DNA of 64,000 nt from assembly GCA_027624075.1 (NCBI GenBank), contig JAQBUH010000001.1, positions 1 to 64,000 of the forward strand, given 5' to 3'. This DNA comes from Chloroflexota bacterium (lineage in GTDB: Bacteria; Chloroflexota; Dehalococcoidia; Lucifugimonadales; Lucifugimonadaceae). Both the position numbers and the translations under genes were made by a program. Positions 57,726 to 64,000 of this stretch are shown here, in pieces; position 1 is the stretch's first letter, and each line of letters begins with the position of its first letter. The notes under the pieces were generated by a model that saw nothing but the letters and a program-made list of their open reading frames with translations, did not search any database and had not been told where the DNA came from.

Positions 57726-60700
57726 GTGCGCCCACTCCGCTGGCAGTTGTCACAGCGTGGCTCGCCGCCCCGTTAGCGGAGACTGAGCTTGTGGCGGCAA
57801 GCGCCTCTTCCCGCAGCACCCTCGCGTAGTCCTTCGGGAAGACCTTTCGGAACTTCGTGACCGAGTCACTCCAGCCTTCGAGCATTTTCTTAGCGACGTT
57901 GCTGCCGGTGTAGTCGTGATGAGTGGAGATCAGAGTTTTTAGTTCAGCCTCGTCGGTAGATCCGGGCTCTACATCAAACAGGTCTGCAAGTTCCGGGTTA
58001 AAGCGGCCCACGAATGTCCGGTCCGGGTCCCAAACGTACGCGATGCCTCCGCTCATCCCTGCGCCGAAGTTGCGTCCTGTTGTGCCCAGGACAACGACGC
58101 GTCCGCCCGTCATGTACTCACAGCCGTGGTCGCCGATGCCTTCGATCACTGCGTGCGCGTCTGAGTTCCGGACGCAGAACCGCTCCCCGCCGCGGCCCCG
58201 GATGTAAGCCTCTCCGCCGGTGGCGCCGTAAAGCGCGACGTTCCCAATGATGATGTTCTCTTCAGGCACATAGCTTGATCCCTGCGGCGGAACGACCACG
58301 ATTCGCCCGCCAGAGAGGCCCTTACCGAGATAGTCGTTCGCGTCGCCTTCCAGCCTGAAGGTCACGCCGCGCACAGCGAACGCGCCAAAGCTCTGTCCGC
58401 CGGAGCCTCGCATGGTGAAGTCAATCGTCCCGTCAGGAAGACCTTTTTCTCCGTACTTCTTTGCGATCTTGCCGGAGAGCATCGCCCCGACGGTGCGGTT
58501 GCGGTTCTTTACGTCGAGCGTCGCGCTGACCTTTTCGCCGCGTTCGATCGCACCCTCGGACAGTCTGATCAACTCGTGGTCCAGCGCATGCTCAAGATCG
58601 TGGTCCTGCAGCGTGCACTGGTAAGGGTGATCGCTGGCCAGACCCTTCGGTCTCGTCAGCAAGCGAGAGAGGTCCAGCTTCTTCGCTTTCCAGTGCGTGA
58701 CGCCGCGCTGTTTGAGCGCGTCCGTGCGGCCGATCATCTCGTTCACAGTCCTGAAACCCAGTTGCGCCATAAGTTCCCGAACGCCATCTGCCAGCATCAA
58801 GAAATAGTTCACGACGGCCTCCGGCGTTCCGGCGAAGCGTGCTCGAAGCTCAGGGTCCTGAGTTGCGACGCCGACCGAACAGGTGTTGAGGTGGCACTTG
58901 CGGAGCATGATGCAACCCACCGTGATCAGGCTCGCGGTGGCGACTCCCCACTCGTCTGCGCCCAGCAGGGCCGCGATGACCACGTCCCGGCTCGTCTTTA
59001 TCTGGCCATCGGTCTGGACGACAATGCGGTCGCGCAGTCCATTTTCAACAAGCACCTGCTGTGTCTCAGCCAGGCCCAACTCCCACGGGATGCCGCCGTG
59101 GCGGATAGATGAGAGCGGTGACGCGCCAGTTCCTCCGGAGTCGCCGGAGATAAGCACGACGTCCGCCTTACCCTTTGCGACACCGGCCGCTATGATCCCG
59201 ACACCCGCCACAGCCACCAGCTTCACGTGTATCCGGGACTCCGGGTTAACGTTTTTCAAGTCATGGATAAGCTGCGCCAGGTCTTCGATCGAATAGATGT
59301 CGTGATGCGGCGGGGGAGAGATCAACTCGACCCCGCGTGTCGTCTTCCGTATGAACGCTATGTAGTCCGAAACCTTCCAGCCGGGCAGCTCGCCGCCTTC
59401 GCCAGGCTTTGCTCCCTGCGCCATCTTGATCTGCAGGTCCGTACAGTTGACCAGGTAGTTTGTGTTGACGCCAAAACGGCCCGAGGCAACCTGCTTGACA
59501 GCACTGATGCGGCGGTCTCCGTTGGCGTCTGGCACGTAGCGTGCAGGGTCCTCTCCGCCCTCGCCTGTGTTCGACCGCGCGCCGATGCGGTTCATCGCAA
59601 TGGCGAGAGTCTCGTGAGCCTCGCGCGAGATCGAGCCAAGAGAGATGGCTCCAGTGGCGAACCGCTTGACGATCTCGACGGCAGGCTCAACCTCATCGAT
59701 CGGGACGGCGGTCCTGTCATCCGCAAACTCCAGCATGTTGCGGATCGTAATGTGCTCGCTGCCCTCTCTGTCTGAAGCCTCTTCAAACTGCTTGAAAACA
59801 GCTCTGTCATTCCGGGTGGCGGCATCCTGCAACAACGAGATCGTGTCGGGGTTCCACATGTGACGCTCGCCTGTGCCGCGCCACAGGTAAAGGCCCCCCA
59901 GGTCAAGCCTCAGGCTCCCAGGGATGTCCTCTTCTGGATAGGCGCGGGCGTGGTTGGCGAGCACGTCGGCCGCAAGCTCTTCCAGGTCAATCCCGCCGAT
60001 CCTCGACTCCGTCCAGCGGAAGTACTCATCGGTGACCTTAGCGGAAAGGCCGAGGGCCTCGAACGCCTGGGCGCCGATGTAACCCTGCAAAGTCGAGATG
60101 CCCATCTTTGACATCGTCTTGAGCACGCCAGACTCTACGGCGTAGCGGAAATTCTGCTCTGCCTTCGCCTGCGGTGGGAGCGGACGCTCCGCGGTCGGCT
60201 GTGCGCGCATTCCGGAGATCGACTCAAATGCGAGGTACGGATTTATCGCAGACGCCCCGTAGCCGAAAAGCGCCGCGAAGTGGTGGACCTCGCGCGGCTC
60301 TCCGGACTCGACGATGATGTCGGCGTGCGTCCGTGTCTGTTCCCGGATCAGGTGGTGATGCACCGCGCCTGTGGCAAGTAGAGAAGGAATGAACGCGTGG
60401 TCTGCGTCCACGCCGCGGTCAGACAGTATGAGGATTGTGTAGCCGTCATCGATCGCGCTCGACGCCTCTGCCCTGATCCGCTCTATTGCGTTCTCAAGGC
60501 CGCCGGCGCCATCTGAAACCGGGAACAGTGTGGAGATCGTCTTTGCCTTCACTGCATCCAGGTCAGCCGCCTTGATGCGGGCGAGGTCGCTGTTGAAGAG
60601 CAACGGGTTGTCGATGCGAAGAACGCGCGCGTGCTCCGCTGACTCGTCCAGCAGGTTCGGTCTGCGGCCGACCGGCACCGCCATCTGCGTGACAAGTTTC

Positions 60701-62379
60701 TCCCTGATCGGGTCGAGCGGCGGGTTCGACACCTGGGCGAACTTCTGCTTGAAGTAACTGAAGAGGGTCTGCGGACGGTCCGAAAGCACCGCCAGAGGCG
60801 CGTCGTTACCCATCGACCCGTTCGGCTGGGCCCCCTGGGTCGCCATTGGGCCGATAAGCCATTTCAGGTCTTCCTGGGAGTATCCGAAGACCATCTGCCG
60901 TGTGACAAGCGTCTCCATGTCTACGCCGGGCACAGCGTCAGCATCCGGCAGGTCTTCAAATGTGAGCCGGTTTTCTTCAAGCCACTCCGCGTAAGGCCGA
61001 CTCGACGCCAGATCGCTAATCACCTCGTCTGGCGGGACGATCCGCTTCTGGTCAAAGTCGACCAGGAACAACCGTCCGGGCTCCAGCCTGTTACGGTAGG
61101 CAATCTCGTCTGGCGGAATGTCCAGCACACCGGCCTCAGACGCCATCACCAGCAGGTTGCTCTTGGTGACCCAGTACCGGAACGGGCGCAGTCCGTTGCG
61201 GTCAAGCACAGCGCCTAACGAGTTCCCGTCCGTGAAGGTGATCATCGCCGGACCGTCCCACGGCTCCATCATCCCGCCGTGGTACTCGTAGAAAGACTTC
61301 ACCTCATCGGACATAGACTCGTTGCCGTACCACGCCGCGGGCAACATCATTGCGGCCACATGCTCAAGTGACCTGCCGCCCATGCGCAGGAACTCGAAGC
61401 CGTTATCGAGAGACGCCGTGTCGCTCGGATCATCCGCCTCGCACACCGGCGTGATGTCCTCGATGTGATCACCGAAGTAATCCGACCTGAGGTCCTTTTC
61501 GCGGGCCGTCATCCAGTTACGGTTGCCGCGCACCGTGTTGATCTCACCGTTGTGAGCCAGCATGCGGTACGGGTGCGCCAGTCTCCATGAGCCGAGCGTG
61601 TTGGTGCTGAACCGGGAGTGGACCATGCCAAACGCCGTGACCATATCCTCGTCGTTCAGGTCAAGGTAGAACTTCTTCATCTGGTCAGCGAAGATAAGAC
61701 CTTTGTAGACAATGGTCCGGGCAGAAAACGAGCAAACGTAGAAGTACTCGACGATCTTCTTCGCGTCGGCTCCCGAAACCTGCTTCTTGATGGCGCGTTC
61801 GGCGGACTTCCGCGACGCGTAGAGCTTGCGCTCAAGGTCGTCCTCGATCACGTTCGCGGGCGCCTCGACGAAAAACTGCCTGATCCGCGGCATCACGGCG
61901 AGTGCCATCTCACCGATGGCAGACTCGTCAAGCGGAACATCACGCCATCCGAGAAACTTCAGTCCGTGGGCCACCGAGGCCTCGGTGATGGCAGACTCAC
62001 ACAGCTGCCGCAGCCGTTCATCCCTGGGGAGAAATGTCATTCCGGCGGCGTACCGGCCGGGCGGAGGAAGCTGAATCCCTGTCCCTGCCGCAACCTTACG
62101 CATGAAGGCGTCCGGCATCTGTAGCAGAATTCCGGCTCCGTCACCGGTTCGCGGGTCACAACCACACGCCCCACGGTGGCCCAGGTTGATTAAGACCTCA
62201 AGGGCCTGGTCGACTATCTGGTGGTTGCGTGTGCCATCGATGTTGGCAACAACGCCAACGCCGCAAGAGTCGTGCTCATTTGCAGGGTTGTAGAGACCGT
62301 GCGTTGCTATGTGGTCCAGGTCGGGGACCTGGACTGTCTGCGGCTCTGCGCTGTGCTCTCTATCGGTCATATATCCCAC
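57718..62379 (-). CDS. gltB: Glutamate synthase large (alpha) subunit
   Basis: HDSCGVGVVANIDG (N-terminal Cys amidotransferase), FMN/Fe-S regions GGTGASPLSSIRHGGIPWELGLAETQQVL, C-terminal GXGXG domain. Confidence 0.98.
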   Translation of the reverse strand: MGYMTDREHSAEPQTVQVPDLDHIATHGLYNPANEHDSCGVGVVANIDGTRNHQIVDQALEVLINLGHRGACGCDPRTGDGAGILLQMPDAFMRKVAAGTGIQLPPPGRYAAGMTFLPRDERLRQLCESAITEASVAHGLKFLGWRDVPLDESAIGEMALAVMPRIRQFFVEAPANVIEDDLERKLYASRKSAERAIKKQVSGADAKKIVEYFYVCSFSARTIVYKGLIFADQMKKFYLDLNDEDMVTAFGMVHSRFSTNTLGSWRLAHPYRMLAHNGEINTVRGNRNWMTAREKDLRSDYFGDHIEDITPVCEADDPSDTASLDNGFEFLRMGGRSLEHVAAMMLPAAWYGNESMSDEVKSFYEYHGGMMEPWDGPAMITFTDGNSLGAVLDRNGLRPFRYWVTKSNLLVMASEAGVLDIPPDEIAYRNRLEPGRLFLVDFDQKRIVPPDEVISDLASSRPYAEWLEENRLTFEDLPDADAVPGVDMETLVTRQMVFGYSQEDLKWLIGPMATQGAQPNGSMGNDAPLAVLSDRPQTLFSYFKQKFAQVSNPPLDPIREKLVTQMAVPVGRRPNLLDESAEHARVLRIDNPLLFNSDLARIKAADLDAVKAKTISTLFPVSDGAGGLENAIERIRAEASSAIDDGYTILILSDRGVDADHAFIPSLLATGAVHHHLIREQTRTHADIIVESGEPREVHHFAALFGYGASAINPYLAFESISGMRAQPTAERPLPPQAKAEQNFRYAVESGVLKTMSKMGISTLQGYIGAQAFEALGLSAKVTDEYFRWTESRIGGIDLEELAADVLANHARAYPEEDIPGSLRLDLGGLYLWRGTGERHMWNPDTISLLQDAATRNDRAVFKQFEEASDREGSEHITIRNMLEFADDRTAVPIDEVEPAVEIVKRFATGAISLGSISREAHETLAIAMNRIGARSNTGEGGEDPARYVPDANGDRRISAVKQVASGRFGVNTNYLVNCTDLQIKMAQGAKPGEGGELPGWKVSDYIAFIRKTTRGVELISPPPHHDIYSIEDLAQLIHDLKNVNPESRIHVKLVAVAGVGIIAAGVAKGKADVVLISGDSGGTGASPLSSIRHGGIPWELGLAETQQVLVENGLRDRIVVQTDGQIKTSRDVVIAALLGADEWGVATASLITVGCIMLRKCHLNTCSVGVATQDPELRARFAGTPEAVVNYFLMLADGVRELMAQLGFRTVNEMIGRTDALKQRGVTHWKAKKLDLSRLLTRPKGLASDHPYQCTLQDHDLEHALDHELIRLSEGAIERGEKVSATLDVKNRNRTVGAMLSGKIAKKYGEKGLPDGTIDFTMRGSGGQSFGAFAVRGVTFRLEGDANDYLGKGLSGGRIVVVPPQGSSYVPEENIIIGNVALYGATGGEAYIRGRGGERFCVRNSDAHAVIEGIGDHGCEYMTGGRVVVLGTTGRNFGAGMSGGIAYVWDPDRTFVGRFNPELADLFDVEPGSTDEAELKTLISTHHDYTGSNVAKKMLEGWSDSVTKFRKVFPKDYARVLREEALAATSSVSANGAASHAVTTASGVGARG

Positions 62380-62459
62380 TATCAGGCTGCAAATGTTTCA
62401 GTTGTGTTTCGTTTCGCCTGCGATGTGACAGGTTTAACGGTCAGGCGGGGTAGTCACCC

Positions 62460-63821
62460 TCAGAGAAGCTTCAGATACCGTGATATCTCGTAGTCCGTCA
62501 CGGTACGGGAGTACTCCGCCCATTCGATTCTCTTGTTCCGTATGAAGCTATCCATGACCGCAGTTCCGAGCGCCTTCCGCAACAGCTTGCTCTCGCTTGC
62601 GATCTTAAGCGCTGAGTCCAGTGTGGCCGGCAGGTCAACAACCCCGTGCTTTCGGCGCTCTGCTTCGCTCATTATGGAGGGATCGCTGGTTATCAACTCC
62701 GGAAGTTTGTACTCCTGCTCGATACCTTCCAATCCTGCGGTAAGGATTGCCGCGAACGCCAGGTACGGGTTGCAGGCCGAGTCAGGGGCACGGTACTCAA
62801 TGCGGAGACTGTCTTCCTTGCCCACGCGGTAGGAGGGAACGCGAACCAGGTCTGCGATGTTGCCAGACGTGTAGTTGGCGTAAACCGGCGCCTCAACCCC
62901 CGGCACCAGCCGCTTATACGAGTTGACCCACTGATTTGTGATCGCAGTGATCTCGGGCGAGTGCCGGATCAGCCCCGCCATGAACTGCCTTGCCTTAACC
63001 GAGAGACTCTGGGGCGCGTCCGGGTCATAAAAGACGTTGGTGTCACCGTCGAACAGCGACATGTGGGTGTGCATCCCGCTGCCGTTGGACTTTGCGAACG
63101 GACGCGGCATGAACGTCGCGTAGCCGCCGGACTGCGCGGCGATCTCTTTTACAACCACCTTGAACGTTACGATCGAGTCCGCCATCGTCAGCGCGTTCGT
63201 GTGGCGGAGGTCGATTTCGTGCTGGCCGTCCGAGACCTCGTGGTGAGAGTGCTTGACCGGTATACCCATCTCTTCCAGCGCAAGCACAGTCTGGCGCCTG
63301 AGGTCAGCCCCTGCGCTGTCTGACGACTGGTCAAAATAGCCGCCGGAATCATGGGGGCGTGGGTCGTCTGATGACCGCAGGTGGTAGTACTCAATCTCCG
63401 GCGCGACGTAGTAGGTCAGCCCCATCTCTCCGGCCCTTCGCAGAGCACGCCGCAGCACCTCGCGGTTATCGGTCTCGGCGGGTTCGCCAGAAGCTGTCTT
63501 GATGTCGCAGAACAGCCTCGCCACCGCGTTCTCGCGCGGGCGCCAGGGAAGAATCTGCCACGTCGATGGGTCCGGCATGGCAACCATGTCGGCCTCGCCC
63601 TCGCGCGCGATTCCTTCTATCGACGCTCCGTCGAAGCTCGCCCCGGAGCGCAAGACACCTTCCAACTCGTCGATGGTGATGGCGAACCCTTTAAGAGTCC
63701 CCAGGATGTCCGTGAACCAGAGACGGATGAACCGCACGTCGTGTTCGTGCGCCGAGAAGAGGGCGAAGCGGATCGCCTCTTCACTGATGTCGCGCTGCTT
63801 TGTGTCGTGAAGCTGTGTCAT
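62460..63821 (-). CDS. glnA: Glutamine synthetase (type I); start taken at MTQLHDTKQ, ORF extends to 63989
   Basis: VRFIRLWFTDILGTLKGFAITIDELE, YYVAPEIEYYHL, KSNGSGMHTHMSLF, KRLVPGVEAPVYANY, RIEYRAPDSACNPYLAFAAILTAGLEGI. Confidence 0.96.
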   Translation of the reverse strand: MTQLHDTKQRDISEEAIRFALFSAHEHDVRFIRLWFTDILGTLKGFAITIDELEGVLRSGASFDGASIEGIAREGEADMVAMPDPSTWQILPWRPRENAVARLFCDIKTASGEPAETDNREVLRRALRRAGEMGLTYYVAPEIEYYHLRSSDDPRPHDSGGYFDQSSDSAGADLRRQTVLALEEMGIPVKHSHHEVSDGQHEIDLRHTNALTMADSIVTFKVVVKEIAAQSGGYATFMPRPFAKSNGSGMHTHMSLFDGDTNVFYDPDAPQSLSVKARQFMAGLIRHSPEITAITNQWVNSYKRLVPGVEAPVYANYTSGNIADLVRVPSYRVGKEDSLRIEYRAPDSACNPYLAFAAILTAGLEGIEQEYKLPELITSDPSIMSEAERRKHGVVDLPATLDSALKIASESKLLRKALGTAVMDSFIRNKRIEWAEYSRTVTDYEISRYLKLL

Positions 63822-64000
63822 GCCCGTGATAAACGGCTTCGGCTTGTGGGGCTGCCTTCTGGCGGCGCTTGATCTGAGTAAGTGAGGAAGTATTGGAGAT
63901 TGTGAAACTTTTGTCAAACTCACCGGCAACTTAGAAACCGCCACAATTGATATCACCTCTGAGCGTGAGACGGCGGGGCCTTTCCGCACAGTTATGGACG

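Overview
The window looks like GC-rich bacterial chromosome. Gene content and protein style suggest a Chloroflexota / SAR202-like lineage, but that is inference. It is mostly housekeeping and catabolic genes: hrcA-dnaJ-prmA-rsmE; der-plsY-gpsA; argF; a thiolase/DUF35 pair; surE; pxpABC; a Na+-pumping decarboxylase set (gamma, biotin carrier, beta); prpB/prpC/prpD-like genes; the branched-chain amino acid operon ilvBNC-leuA-leuC-X-leuD-leuB; an Rrf2 - MoeB/ThiF - CysM-like sulfur cluster; and nadE-gltD-gltB-glnA. I saw no rRNA, tRNA, CRISPR, phage or transposase. The strongest non-coding signal is a complete minus-strand T-box leader (about 47222-47483) with a CTC (Leu) specifier upstream of ilvB. 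Other points worth checking: a DUF4328-like membrane protein translationally wedged between leuC and leuD; a degenerate CIRCE-like element over the hrcA -35 box; a duplicated-domain, Pro/Thr-linker surface protein with a Cys-containing C-terminal anchor; a carrier-type cysteine synthase (CysM-like) beside MoeB with no carrier gene nearby; an amidohydrolase gene remnant; and inverted repeats over several promoters. All homology calls come from reading motifs, with no database search.
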